Below, piece after piece: positions 11,365 to 23,846 of a stretch of 64,000 nt of DNA. The notes beneath the pieces are model-generated. The model was not told the origin of the DNA and did not search any database. It was given only the letters and a program-made list of their open reading frames with translations. The stretch covers positions 1 through 64,000 of the forward strand of contig JACGCK010000186.1 in assembly GCA_014925825.1 (NCBI GenBank), in the 5' to 3' direction. Source of the DNA: Pholiota molesta. Taxonomy: Eukaryota > Basidiomycota > Agaricomycetes > Agaricales > Strophariaceae. The translations under genes and the position numbers were made by a program. Within the stretch, counting starts at the first letter, position 1, and each line of letters starts with the position of its first letter.

Positions 11365-13993
11365 ATGGCAGATCTCAGGCAAGCTTTTTGTCATATTTCC
11401 CAATATTGAACGTTGAGTACTGAGTCCTGACAAACATTTTTCTGACCTTGAACAGAAGTACTGGTCGTAGTCGTGCAGGGGTGTCACAAAACAAAAGCCC
11501 AACTGGGACGGACGATGAAGCAAATCATCCCATTTCGACTGGACTTGGGAGTGCGCCCCGAGGAGCCAGGTCCACTGTAGGGCCCAAGAGTTCCGGAGCA
11601 AATCGATCACAGACTATCCCAGCCTCCTTGACTGACCACCAGCCGCGAAAAACTCCAGCAACATCCGCCACTTTGCCACCTCCAAAACCCGACCAAAGGA
11701 CCAGAACGCCTTCGAATACGTCTCCACAACCGAGCTCGCAACGGCCAGCGGCCTCCAATTCACAGAACCTACTCGCTGGCACTGATTACAGAATCGAGCC
11801 GCTGTCTGGAGAGCAGAAGGACGGGCTGTGGTTATCGCCTCCCGATTTTAGGCAGAGTGGATCCTCATTTCAGACTGAACCAAGTTCGTACTATTCTGCG
11901 GACGATAATGCTGTACCCAGTGGCCCGCCCCCTCCGATGCCCCAACCGCAGACACTTGAAAGTCGCTACGAATCACTTTGGCAAGCGACCCAAGCGCCTC
12001 CAATGCCAGTGCCGAACCCTGCCCCGCCTTCTATGCCTTCTCCGTACGCCGAAGGAGAGCGGCCTTCGGGATATACCCAAACCGCTGAGGATGACCCTCA
12101 TGCACGAAATACTCCGCATATTTACGACGATCCCTCCTCGCAACACGACCCAAGAGACTTGTACAACTCATCGTGGCTAGCGGGTCCTTCACCAGGGATG
12201 CCTGTACCTTCTGCAGCCTCCCGCACTGCGCGGCCAATAGGGGAAGCTATTCCTGAGATCAATAATCGGCCAAGCTATCGCATTGAAAATGGCAGCGGCG
12301 AGGCCAATACGGGGGACAATATCAATATGCCATCAACGACACCTCTGCGGATACACCACCACTCCCACACACGACCCACAGCGACCCCTCCTTTCCCGTC
12401 TACTTCCCCGTCGACCGCTTCTCGTCCAGCGGCTCAATCGAGTGCACTCCAAGATCAATCAGGAAATGCATCCTCCAGGATCCAAAGCGGTCAACCGACT
12501 TCCTCGACTTTTGGCGGCCAAACGGGACAAGCTGGCTCTAGACCTACTGGCGCTACCGCTGTACAACGCGCGGATTTTATTCAACCAGTCAATGCCACTC
12601 TCAAGCCACAGGCGGAGAGGCCGACAGCCGTCCAGCAAAGACCGCCTGCTTCTACCTCGTCTGTTGTAGCCCAGCGACCTACGCCTATTTTGCAGAATTC
12701 GTCTCGCTTCGATTCCACCACCCCCGTGCAACCAAAACCAACGGGGACGGGCACGACTGCAGCGTCCGGAGCGTTAGCAAAGCCGACTTCGATATACAAT
12801 CAATACAACTCGGATCGCTTGGATTCACAGAAGCAGGGAAATGGAGCTGCAAAGCCTTCGGCCCATACTACCACTCCTTCCTCCGCAAGTCGTCCGGATG
12901 CACGACCGCCAGCTCAGGCGCATGCTACGCCCTCATCGGCTGCTGCGCAGAAACCCTTGCCTGTGCAGAATCAGTCGAGTTCCTATCGTTTTGAATATAA
13001 TCAACCTACACGACCTGCAGGCGCTGCCCCCAGCGCATTTTCGGCGAGCGCTCCCCCAAAGCCAAGTCAAACGCAGAACCAGCAGCAATCGGCCCACAAT
13101 AGCACTCCGCATGTGACAGAAGCCAGTCGCCCACAGCCAGCCAGCGCTCCACAGCCCCAGCCAAAGCCTCCCTTGACTTCTGCGAATTCCAACTTGAAGA
13201 GGAAAGGGGATACTGCAGCGAAAGCCGCTGATGCTACGGATTCGATGCCCACGCGGCCCCATCTGCGCGGGGATCCTACCCAGATGGATACCGAATACGT
13301 TAATATGATGCTCGCGCTGGACGCCATACCGGCGTTACACAATATCTTGGCCGGGTTCTTTAATTGGATATTGCTGGCTGGGTTCATTTTGTTCCCGGGT
13401 ACTTTTTCGAGCTTGCAGCAATTGGGACCCAACGTTTCGTCTCAGGTTGGCGAGAAGCTGATTCATGGTATCACTTCATTGCCTTTGTAAGTTCACTCTC
13501 GCGGCGCATCGTTAACGAAGGAAACAATTGATCAAAAAATTTGCTCTTCTTTTCTTTGTAAATAGGTATATTGTTGCTTGGGTATGCTGTGGCATCGGTG
13601 CTGCCGGAATGATTTGGCTGTGGTGGCGATGGAGGAAGAACTACCTCTGGGGTCTCAACAAAATCTTCCTGTCAGTTACATACTCCCCTCCTCCTCGCAT
13701 CTTCACAGACATTGACATTCCATGATTACAGTCCCGGTCTTATGAACTCCTTGGCAGGTCTCATTTCGACCCTCGCCAACATTTACGGCGTCCAACACGG
13801 TGATTTCTCGACCTCGAGCAAATCGACGTTGATCGTGACCACGGCATCGACAGCCGTGTTTCTCGTTTTTACTGCTTTCTACACGTTCTGGCTCGTACGT
13901 CGCGTCAAGGCCCGTCATGATCGTCAAGTGGGTAAGGAGCGCGCAGGTAAATTTGGCGAGGGCGTTGTGGATGTGTCAAAAAGGAAGGCATAG
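11365..13993 (+). CDS. Pro/Ser-rich protein with C-terminal membrane domain, unknown function
   Basis: Four exons (11365-11378, 11456-13486, 13566-13670, 13732-13993) give exactly 803 residues. The first intron starts with GC (CTCAG|GCAAGC) and ends TTGAACAG. The ATG at 11365 gives MADLRSTGRSRAG. About 590 residues are low-complexity and disordered, rich in Ser, Pro, Thr, Gln and Ala. A conserved-looking C-terminal domain follows: a helix around FNWILLAGFILFPGTFSSLQ, a second (YIVAWVCCGIGAAGMIWLWW), an amphipathic GLMNSLAGLISTLANIYGVQ stretch with HGDFSTSS, a third helix (TTASTAVFLVFTAFYTFWLV) and a basic tail. This layout recurs in uncharacterised fungal membrane proteins. The long disordered part probably faces the cytosol, which is inference. 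Confidence 0.8.
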
Positions 13994-14554
13994 CGATTTC
14001 GGGAAGGACTTCCTGTTACTTATGCTTGCTTGGACACGGCTTTGGACATTTAACGATCAGTTGGTCATGACTTTATTTATACTAACTTTTTTTTGGCTGA
14101 AATTCGATAGGCTGACTCTGTGTGGAAGGCTATGATAGTTGTATTTTCTTTGAACCATTAGTAGTAGTGTAGAGTAATTGGCAATTGCTGTCGTTGATTA
14201 TATCTCCTGCTCATAGTTTATAACATATTTTACTTACTTTTAAGTAGCTTGATGACTGGCACAAAAATTCGAGTTGCCCATGAATAAAAAGTCATGTACT
14301 AGAGGAAAGACATAGGCCAATGTTTTTAGGCAAATGTCGTTACTTTTGTGCAAGGGAGGACGTGTGCCGGAATTTGACCTGAGAGCGAATGGAGCGGAGT
14401 TCGAAAAATTCCTCCCCGTCCTCCACTGCCAAGTTCGTCGCTGTACACGGCGAACTCATACATACCGGGTGCCGCCTCAACAGCGCCTTTGGTATTGTCC
14501 ATACCCCACCCTCTCCGCTGAAGCGCGTATTCACCCTAGGACGCGTAAGCCACG
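13994..14554. other. Intergenic region
   Basis: Contains the 3' flank of the preceding gene and the promoter of the ribosomal protein gene. Nothing else is seen. Confidence 0.5.
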
Positions 14555-16076
14555 ATGCGCAACAAAAATGTGCTCAACTTGCGGAGGTCGCTTCCGTGTA
14601 TGGTGCGTCAAACCCGCTGTGCTATTTCTATGAAGTTCACAGCTGACAATGTTATGCCTTAATTACACTGCTTGCTTTCCTGTTTTGACGCGAACAGAGC
14701 TGGTCACCGAAGAACTTGTACAACCTCTGGAAACGTACCGTCGGCCCTAAAGCCAGCGACCTCACATTCAAGCTCACCACCGACCAGACCGTGTTCCAAC
14801 AGCGCTGGAAGTCCAAAGCCGCCGTGCGCGCGTACCATGGCGACTTCATCCCCGAGAAAGTGTTCAAGCGCTGGTACCTGCCACAGTCCATCCCGGATGT
14901 GCGTCCCCGACGCGAGGTCTTCTCTGGCGGTGACAAGCTCGACCTGGAGGAGTACGCCCAGCGGAAACTCCGCGCGAAGCAGAAGGAGAAGGACCAGGAG
15001 GAGGAAATTGAGAAGAAGGGCATGGCGCCTGTCGGAAGTTTGATGTTTGTGGAGGTGGAGAGGAGGCTCGACGTTTTTTTGTTCCGCTGCTGTTTTGTGC
15101 ACAGCGTGTATGAGGCCCGGAGATTGATCATCCACGGTTATGTGAAGTTGAATGGAAGGAAGGTGTGTCTTGGCTTAGCCGTCTTGTTGGCGCTGGACTC
15201 ATTGTGCGATTTTTTCAGCATTCGAAAGCGAATACCCGTCTGGCGCCGGGGGATATGGTCACTGTTGACCCCAACGCTATACGATTTTTCAAGCCCCCGC
15301 ACGGCCCATGCGATGACGTGAACGCACCCCGATTGCCAAAGGCAAAATTCATCAAAAAGCCACAAACGGATTCATCCAAAGCTTTGACAGAAACGGCTCA
15401 GGTATCGGAAGCTGCTGAAATCTCAGAGACTGCTGAAGCCTCGGAAACTGTTGAGGCAACTGAGACCGCTGAAGCAGCGGAAACTACTGAGGCAGCGGAA
15501 GCTACTGAGGCAGCGGAAACTACTGAGGCAGCGGAAGCTACTGAGGCAGCGGAAACTACTGAGGCAGCGGAAACTACTGAGGCAGCGGAAACTACTGAAG
15601 CAGCAGTGTCCACACCCGCGAAGAATTTGACTCCTTTCTATCTACCTCAATACGCGTCTCCATGGCTCTACATCCCCGCCTACATCGAGGTCTCTTTCCT
15701 AGCCTGTTCCGCCGTCTACGTCCGCCACCCCACCGCGCGTCCTGGATACTCCGAAATCCCCACGCCATACGACGCCGACGGCGCCCTCGTTCGGTACGCA
15801 TGGGAGTGGTACATGCAGCGCCGCCCGCGCATGCGCTCGCAGAGCCAGCTCGCGCGGATGCCGGAGGACCGCGTGATCACGGTGACGCAGGCGCTGCACC
15901 GCGACTGGTCGCGGTCTATCGATCCTGGCTGGACGCTCGATCCCTACCACGAGAAGGACCATGCGGGTTATGCGAAGCGCCAGCGTGCGCGTGAGCTGCG
16001 GAGTCAGCTTATTAGGGATGCTAGAATCAAGGCGGCGGAGGCGAAGGCGGCGGAGGGCGCTCCGCTGACGAATTAG
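14555..16076 (+). CDS. Mitochondrial small-subunit ribosomal protein uS4m (Nam9-like)
   Basis: Exons 14555-14602, 14698-15162 and 15219-16076 give 456 residues starting [20 protein letters not shown]. The N-terminal part contains a tryptophan-rich NLYNLWKRT segment. The S4 RNA-binding domain follows: [20 protein letters not shown], then [14 protein letters not shown], interrupted by the second intron, then [18 protein letters not shown]. The C-terminal region ([20 protein letters not shown] and ...[19 protein letters not shown]) is the fungal mitochondrial extension that ends in a basic helical tail. The protein would bind 16S-like mitochondrial rRNA early in small-subunit assembly. Unusually, about 70 residues of Glu/Ala/Thr repeats separate the S4 domain from the C-terminal domain. 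Confidence 0.88.
15471..15605 (+). repeat. 18-bp tandem repeat inside the uS4m gene
   Basis: About 7.5 copies of an 18-bp unit (GAGGCAGCGGAAACTACT) encode EAAETT or EAAEAT. Degenerate versions extend upstream to about 15,395. The frame is preserved, so the repeat can expand and contract without breaking the protein. Confidence 0.95.
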
Positions 16077-16656
16077 ATATTCAAAAGTACACCCATAACC
16101 CCCTTCGTATATCTATTTTTCGCAGCTTCTCGGAATATAATTTTGCTTTAATTAATTATTCTTAGTGCTTCCCAAGTGCTGCCTATGCTACTCTGGTAGC
16201 ATTGAAGCTAATGTTATATTTTGCTTGAGTCAGTTCTGGATCTCCACCGAACGCGTTGTGTGTTCCATAAAAACCCAATAAACACCCTTAAAACTTCTCA
16301 CAGAGCGCCTTTTTCTGGAGGTTGGATTTGAATCTTGAATTTTTTGCGAGGATTCTTGCCAGAAATACGAAACCAGCGAATGTTGTCGACTTGGAACGAT
16401 CTGATTCCATCATAACATGTCTACCTTTTTCCGCTTTGGTGATTCGCAAGAATCTAGAATTCAGAAAGCTTGAAGAATCGTTTGAATGGCTCAAAAGCCA
16501 AACGCAGTATTCTCTTTGTATTCTCCGAGACTCGAAAGTGGGAGGTGTTTGGGGCGGCATCTCGGCGGCTTACAATCCTGGTCTTACAGGTTACACCCGC
16601 TAGCCGACACTACTACTGCGCCTTCACCGTCCTCATCCTCCAAATTATACCCAACT
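16077..16656. other. Intergenic region
   Basis: AT-rich; holds the uS4m 3' flank and the promoter of the next gene. Frames on both strands at 16,288-16,603 show no recognisable protein. Confidence 0.5.
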
Positions 16657-17100
16657 ATGTCCGCAACACAAGCCTACCCCAACCTGCCGCCAGCGAAGCC
16701 CAACCACAGCCACACCCGCAAGCCCAAGTCACCGCTCGCCCAGTTCTTCTGGCGGAAGCGCATGTGGTTCGAGTCGACCTTTGTGCTCTCCATGCTCGAG
16801 CCATGGGAGAAAATCCTCCTCTGTCTGTCTCCTTTCCTCTGCTTTCCACTGATGCAGTGTGCTGACGGTGTCTCTGCGGTGTTTGGTTGACTTCTTGGTT
16901 TCCTGGACACAGTGACGATCTTCGTGTTCTTCTTCATGCTCGCATCGACCGCCATGCTCAAGTATTTGCCTCATCACATCATGTTCCTCCGCCGGCGCGC
17001 TATGTACTACCTCTGGGGCGGGGATGCGAGCGGTGCTGCCAACGTGGGTGGGATGTTGATGAACGGAGTAAGCGGCGGCGGAGTGCGCTTGGAGCTGTGA
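16657..17100 (+). CDS. Small activating subunit of serine palmitoyltransferase (ssSPT/Tsc3-like)
   Basis: Exons 16657-16822 and 16913-17100 give 117 residues. The hallmark is WFESTFVLSMLEPWEKILLL followed by a hydrophobic TIFVFFFMLASTAMLKYLPHH segment and IMFLRRRAMYYLWG. The MLEPWE box and the following single helix with PxHI match the small-subunit family that binds the Lcb1/Lcb2 heterodimer in the ER and stimulates condensation of serine with palmitoyl-CoA, the first step of sphingolipid synthesis. A short basic N terminus precedes the domain and a Gly-rich tail of about 20 residues follows. The intron phase joins KILL to LTIFVFF without loss. Confidence 0.88.
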
Positions 17101-17429
17101 AATTGGGAAGAGGAAGGATATACCCCGCTCGTCTCATGTCCGGAAATGGCGTGAACAGCGGAATACACATGAGGTATGTATTATTTTTTCTTTTTTGAGT
17201 GGTTTTGGTGGATGCTGCGCGTTACTGACGTCAAATCACTTTCTCCCTTCCAGACTTAATCACGACTTCTGATGCCACTCCCAACTTTCCTAGACTCAAA
17301 GGACAGGCCGACTCTACGCTATGCCATATAACTGCTCGCGCCCATGCTTTCTAACACCTTATGGATGATATCACCTTCATAATATCCTGGGGTCCTTTTC
17401 TATGACTATACTTTTGCCACGTAATAAAC

Positions 17430-18237
17430 ATCTTAAATGCAGAATCCAGCTATCGAATAGAACGGCCTCTTGAACACTTTACTCTGGTTTTGATTCATAC
17501 TGGAGTAGCACTTACAAGATTTTAGGGCGTAGTCGGTGCATAGATCCCTCACCGTTATTCCCGAACCTCCCGCCAGAAGCCTTCTCTTCCTACCGTTTAC
17601 CTTCGAGCAGCTGTCTACGGCACTGTCCCGAGAGAAGATGCATCGCACTTGGCTCTGGATATATACCTCCCGAGAAACAAGGAGCGAGCGAGTTTGAGAC
17701 GGAGACTGTCTTGAGTGGAAAATCAAGGTGCATCCATGCGCCGAGAAAAAGTATACTAGGGCAAATATATTGCCGATGATGATTGTTGACACATTGAAGA
17801 CGATGACGAAGCGGAAATGTTTGGGTGAGCTGCGGGGGAAGTATAGGCAAGAGCAGTGGATGGTCGACAAACATATTTAGAGGTGAAATTCCTCCATGTA
17901 CTATTGAAAGTTGGCGGTGGCGCCTGACGCGATAAAGAAAAAGACTGATGACAGTCTACAGAAGGTGCGAGGAGGTGGGATTGGTGGTGGATGCTTTTAG
18001 TCATCAATGCATCAGGAACGACGTTGACGTTGACGATGGTAGTGTCGATCTACGCAAGAATTTGAGGGAAGATACAAGATGAGATCGCAGTTGGAGTACA
18101 GTAAAATAAAGGAAATTACATGTACGAGGTTCACAAGAAACAATACTGTATAAGACCTGAAATATTCGAATCACGGCCAGGATGATGAAAGCGCAACAAA
18201 GCCCATACATAAGGAAAATAAGGAAAAACGGAAACAT
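17430..18237 (-). CDS. Possible small membrane protein gene, doubtful
   Basis: Minus-strand exons can be proposed. An N-terminal hydrophobic exon (18157-18237) contains LMYGLCCAFIILAVIRIFQ and ends in a GTCTTA donor. A second exon starting at 18049 reads IDTTIVNVNVVPDALMTKSI. A downstream piece near 17,770-17,850 reads FRFVIVFNVSTIIIGNIFAL, a clear transmembrane helix. These fragments resemble parts of one integral membrane protein, but I could not confirm the middle junctions and the ends are unclear. It lies tail-on between two well-supported genes. It may be a decayed copy. Confidence 0.3.
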
Positions 18238-18257
18238 GTCTTCAAGTTCAGAAAACC

Positions 18258-21200
18258 CTACCGCAGGGAACCATTATCAAGATCAGTCGCGAATCGGCCA
18301 TCATTATACCCGCCACCACCAACACCACCACCACTTCTGCCACCGGCCGCCCCCAGACCAGCCGCGGTCCCTGCTCCGACTCCCACCACATCTTTCCCAA
18401 ATTCTGGCTTCTGTGGGCTGTTCGGATTGCTGTTGTTGACATACGCACTAATGTAATCATACTCGTCGTCGTCGAGGATCGATTTGCGCGCAGCAGTGCC
18501 TTCCGGAGGACCCGCGCCTGGCGGTAGTGAGTTGGCACCGGCACCGAGAGTGCGTTCTCCCGCAGCAACGGCGCCTACTGACCCAGTCAGGTCTCTCATC
18601 GGATACGGCGAGCTTGGCAAGGTCTTCTTCGTGGAAAGGTCGCCCTGCCCGCCTGGGTTGCCCACGCTAGTATTCCTTGGCCGCCTGAACGCGGCAGCTG
18701 ATATCGTGCGTGGTGTCGAGGTACCCCAAGCGCGCTGGTGTTCAGAGAGCTGGTCGATTTGGTATATGGCGAGTTGAGGCTCAAGCCCCTCGGATACTCA
18801 GGAGGTGTGCGGTAAGGTGTCTCGGCGCCCTTGCTCTGCCCAAACCGCGACTCGTTCTCTGGAAGTGCTATCGACGGCGGAACCGGGGGGGCACCAGCCG
18901 CCTGAAATCGCGGCGGAACCTGATTGGCCGTAGGCGATCCTGGAGAGTGGGACCTGGATCCCTGGAATCGAGGTGGCACTTGTGTCTCCTGGTTTAGAGC
19001 TTGGAATCGAGGAGGAATGGTCGAGGTCGGGTGAGCATCTGGGGGATGTGAATTTTGGTATGTCTGCGCATATGCTTGAGCGGGCGAGCTAGGCGCTGGT
19101 GTTCCGTAAGGACTGGGGTTCTGGTATGACTGAGCGTACAGCTGGGCTGTTGTATATTGCCCGGCATATGGAGGCGATACATTATCGTTCAATTCGGCAT
19201 ATGGATGAGGTGACACGGTGCGTTTTGCGAAGGGTGCAACTGGAGGAGGAAGAGACGAGTTCTCGGATGGCTGATCGCTATAACCGCGAGTTGTGATAGA
19301 CGGACGACCACGATCACCTTGAACAGGTTCAGTCTGGGTTTGTGGGCCCATCTCCAATGGTTTGGGAGGACTGTTTTTCAGTGCTTCCAGTTCTCGGCTG
19401 ACTTCGCGAGCAGCTGCAGCATCAAGAGCTTTTCCATCCTCTTCCGGATTGAAAGTAGGAGGTGGAATGCGATGCGTTTTGAATTTGGTGGTATCAGTAG
19501 AGCTGGAAATTGAGGAAGGGCTGAGAGGTCCCTGGCTCTCGTTATTGCCGTCAAGAACTTGATTCGAAGCTGCAGATTATGATGAGTGAATTGTTACAAT
19601 GAAATCGCTTTAAACATACGTTTATGGATATCGGTTGATATTGGGGTATATTCGGGAGGCGCCGTTCTGGTATGTTCGGCGAGATTCGATTCCTGGGCCG
19701 GGCCCGCCTTTTCTAAGGATTCTCGTTTCTCTATCTGCTCTTCGACGTCTTTCGGGTCTCCAAATCGAACATGTCGGCTGATCCGTTGTTGCTCGTCTTC
19801 GTTGGCTGTCGTTAATGAATTGGAATTCGGGGGCAAGGTGGAATTGATCGGCGAAGGCGGTTCGGATTGCGGGGTAGTCATATAAGCTAATAGATCATCA
19901 CTGCCTGAAACTTCTGATATGTTGCGAGTGTGGTTAGCTGGCTGTAGCAATCCATCACGACTAGCGCCGGCCCATGGGTCCGAAAGTGTGGGCGGAGCAG
20001 CGCCGGGTGGAGGCAGTGGAAGCGATGGAGATCCGGTGTTGAACTGCCTCTGAGCGGCGGGTCCGATTGGAGAACTAGGAGCAGCATCATATGAAGGTTG
20101 CGCCCCCTGCAACGGTTGTGGTTGACGAAGGTTACTTGGCGGGCCCTCAACAGCTCGAGCCGTCTCTTCAGTGCCGTATGACGAGGGAGGACCAGGAATG
20201 AATCGACCACCGATCCAACTTCCCCCTTTGCTATGGGCACCGTCCGTAGCGTGTGAAGTATCTTCGGTGCGTGAGGAGTCCAATGCTGCAGCGATAGAAT
20301 CAGCGAATGACGAGTCTTGATCATGGCGAGAACCAAGGGTAGGCGGATCTTGGAGGTTATACCCGCCACTAGATCCAGCAGGTCTCTTGATTGGGAATGT
20401 CGCAAATCGTCCCCCAGAAGTATTCGAATTGTCGACTAGACCACCAGCTGAGCGATTGCCGACTCCAAAGTCATCTACGCTCTGCTGCTCCGGCCGGGGA
20501 GCATACTGCTGCTGAAATTGATTGGTTTGGTTTGGGAAAGGTGACCCAGTGGCGGTTACTGGTGATGCTGGTACGTCATCGCCTCCAGAAAGTCTCTGCA
20601 TTGGATAATCATTACTGCTGCGAATGGGCGGTGGAGGCTGTGGTTTCGACTCTGTAGGTGTCCACGGTGATGAGTTCATGTTGTATCCATCGCCTCCAGG
20701 CTGGTATCCAGGGAACTCTTGAGGCCTGTTTTCGTATTGCTGGCGATCGCGGAAACCGAGAGAAGGAACAGTAGAAAGAACGACTTCATTGATGCAACGA
20801 TGAGCTTCGGCTGCATAATTTTCCGTTTTGCTCTGTCCGTAATATAGGCTGCGTGGAAGACCAGGTTGGGTGATCTCCTCCGAGATTTCCTATACATAAC
20901 CATGAATGACTAAGAGTTCAGATTAGATGACGCACACGACTCACACCAATAAGCATCTTCCCGAATTCTGCTACAATCTGAACCATGATAAGAACACATC
21001 GACGTTGTATGTGGAGACACGTACCGTTCCCTTTTCGCACATTTCAAGCAACCCTCCAAACTTGAGCCCCATCCACATTCGGGTCGACGTGCGCTTGAAA
21101 TCGCCCAAGGCTGCCTCCTCCGTCATGATCTCTGAATCCATCGTTCGGATCTCATCGCGTAGGCGGTTTAACAATTCCGTTTGCATGGCCAGGTTCTTGT

Positions 21201-21724
21201 GCTCCGGACTCATCTTGCTTAATTTCTTATCCGCGTCTTCGGCCTTTTTGACAACATTGCGTCTCCTGCGTCTCAAATCTTCAAGAGCCTCTTCTCTTGT
21301 TCGGATCGCCTTGAGCTGATCGCGCATAACATGACCGTGGCTGGCATATTGTGACAACGCCGAAGAGAAATGGTTCAGAATTGTGGTAGAGGCACTCAGG
21401 ATGTCCTGTGTATACAGAGATGAGGTCCATATGTATGCCAAACGATGTCAAATAGTAGATAGTTACCCCTAGGTCATCCCCTTCGTTCAGTCCCCATGTT
21501 CGTAATGCCTCTGAGGCTTTTGAGTAATCGACGCTGAGCTTTTGCAGTCTGCAAAGTCGAAATCAGTGTCGGGCGCAGGGGAGTAAGAGAGGGAGTAATA
21601 CAGACGCTATAAGTACCGCCTTTTCGGCAGTGATTAGGTCTTGTAAGGGTCGTAAATCCTGGTTGCCGCCCAGCGCTGGCAATGTCGAATTATGGGCGAT
21701 CTTTGTCGCCGCTGTCTTGAACAT
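18258..21724 (-). CDS. Eisosome component of the Pil1/Lsp1 type
   Basis: Exons 21606-21724, 21467-21548, 21025-21405, 20945-20977, 19620-20889 and from 19569 downward. The N-terminal 250 residues (MFKTAATKIAHNSTLPALGG, DLITAEKAVLIALQKLS, LRTWGLNEGDDLGDILSAST, LEDLRRRRRNVVKKAEDADK, LSKMSPEHKNLAMQTELL) form the helical BAR-like Pil1 domain. That domain assembles on the plasma membrane and shapes eisosomes. The C-terminal half is a long disordered Pro/Ser/Gln tail. The 3' end is odd: the frame carrying SLNSPYTKSTSSLNTSALGV and the frame carrying RTISAAAFRRPRNTSVGNPG do not join. There is no acceptable intron near 18,715, which suggests a small indel. Without it the protein would end at about 18,596. 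Confidence 0.87.
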
Positions 21725-23080
21725 GGTGGTGGTATAGGTAAGGAAGCTGCGCAGTCCGTATTTGGTTACTAGATATCAGCTCGCTCGGCACTGCCTTGTT
21801 TTTGATATCACTCCGGCTCCACCTTGTTGTTTTCAGTTCTGTGCTAGTTTTTATTTAGTGCGACTTGACTGATCCTGAGGGGCCACGTAGGCTTGTTGAA
21901 GTACAGGTATTCTGTAAGATAAATACAACTTTGCGTCGTCCAGTGAATATGACGGGAAGGAAGCCAGCCAGTCCTTGGCCAGTCCCCGCATTACAAAACC
22001 ATGCGCCCGTGTTTCCGACAAAAATTAATATAGCCATACAACTAACAAAAAATCATTCTTAATTTTCGCTATTAACATGCTTTGTACAGGCAGGATTGCG
22101 TCTATCGCTCATACGTCTTATTTATATGTACAGAAACATGTACGGATCTGTTGCAAGCGGTCATAAAATCAATGTCAGTCGTCGACATGCATGGCTGCGT
22201 TGCAACATCTGAATAATAGATGAAGTGCTCATTTCATATCCATGCATTTATTTGAATGCGCAGACAACGCGCAGATGGGCGGTACATTTCGCCCCAAATC
22301 GCAGGTGAAGACTTGCTTTGGACGCTGCCTGGATACTATCAGTCGAGTTTCACAATAAATTTGACTTGTAAACGTTGGATAAAAATAACAACAACGCGAC
22401 AATCTAGTGATCCAGGCGTTGGGCGTCCTCCGAGGAGCAAAACTTGACAGAATCAGAGATAGAATTTTCTAATCAAAATCGATTCTTTTATCGAACATAT
22501 ATCGGTAATGCAAAGCCTCGAAAGACTAGTGTCCACGATCAGTATGGTCAATAAAGCCGTGCACCAGTACGATCAGCACATTTAAGTATGCACACGACAA
22601 GCTGAAATGAGGGTTTGTGTTCAGTAAACAACCCTGAAACAGATAGGCAGCCAGATAGTACGATCATTGACAGACAATGGAATGATATATCTAACTGTAG
22701 GTGGCACGACTTGCGTAAAGTAGCAGGTATGCAAATATAGTCGACGTTCGTGATATGGCCATGTATCCACGCCTTGGAAGATTGACATGATCACAGACAT
22801 GATAACGAGGCTAACGATCCTTTCGAAGGCGAAGCCTGGGCGATGCATTCGGATTCGAAACCGATTATGGCGATGATAAGTGCCGTATTGATCTTGTCGA
22901 TATAGCACTACTAGATACCCAAGATCAAGTGGGAGACCTCAGATGTGTTCAGAGGCCAGACTGCAAGATATCTGATGGATACTCTACCTGTCCAAGAGAT
23001 TCGTAAGAATCAAAGTCAATGGTAAGTAGAACACGGGCGCGGTGGAAAAGGTTCGGCAGAAATGTCATCGACAAAAAGAT
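21725..23080. other. Intergenic region
   Basis: Promoter of the Pil1-like gene on the left. The rest is AT-rich, with short frames only and no recognised element. Confidence 0.5.
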
Positions 23081-23296
23081 CTAAGATTGTAGCAGCAGAT
23101 CACCCATGACACGTTGGAAACAAGAGAGCCAGAAGAAAGATGGGTTCAAACGAAGATAACTCTTTTCGCAGTTGACGTTGTAGAAGTCGGAAGATGAAGA
23201 CATGATTTCCTTGCCATCACTCGAATAAATTTCATTCAAACCCAGATTGACTTCCGCCGCGAAATGCCACACACCACAAATACAAAACGTCGCCAT
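23081..23296 (-). pseudogene. Remnant of a GST-like thioredoxin-fold domain
   Basis: The minus-strand frame reads MATFCICGVWHFAAEVNLGL, then SSSSDFYNVNCEKSYLRLNP. The order ...hydrophobic start, ...NxxNCEKSYLRLNP resembles the N-terminal domain of basidiomycete Ure2-like glutathione transferases, in which SYLRLNPxGTLPTL follows. Here the expected continuation is missing and the frame stops soon after, and no downstream C-terminal helical domain was found. I read it as a degenerate fragment. The similarity is partial, so another origin is possible. Confidence 0.35.
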
Positions 23297-23846
23297 CCAA
23301 TCGCCGTCATCAAGCTGTGCTTGCTTGCTCCCAACTTGCTCCGCTGCTGACGTGCACTGACAGGTTATTTAAAAAAAAATCTTGACGATGACGGCCAACC
23401 TGCACTTTGGAGCTCTTGTGAGGGTTTATCTGGCATTATGGTAAAGTCTATTATCTCCTTTTCTTTCCTTTATACTACGCTATTGACAGCGATCGTCATT
23501 AGACTTCAGTTTGAATTTCCCAGATGGCGGACCATTTCTTGAACAAACGCTAACAAAGATAGGCCTCCGTGGAACTCAATCCATTGTTATACTCCAACGT
23601 ACATAAGGTGATAATATTTGTGCATGGTAAGATCGGAATCTTACTTGATCGACACTTAGGAAGTGATAATGAAGAAGGTTAATAAAACATGGCCGGTGGT
23701 CGAAAACTCCATCAAATACTAGGCCACAGAACATACGGTGGGGCCACCCCAAAAATTTCTTCAATGGGGTGGGTCCTGCTCTCTTTATAAAGTGAAGATA
23801 GGTTCGTAGACACTCCAACCAACCCATTTACGTTCTCTACTCAATC
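23297..23846. other. Intergenic region
   Basis: AT-rich, with a short run of A near 23,370. It contains the promoter of the following gene. No gene seen. Confidence 0.5.
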
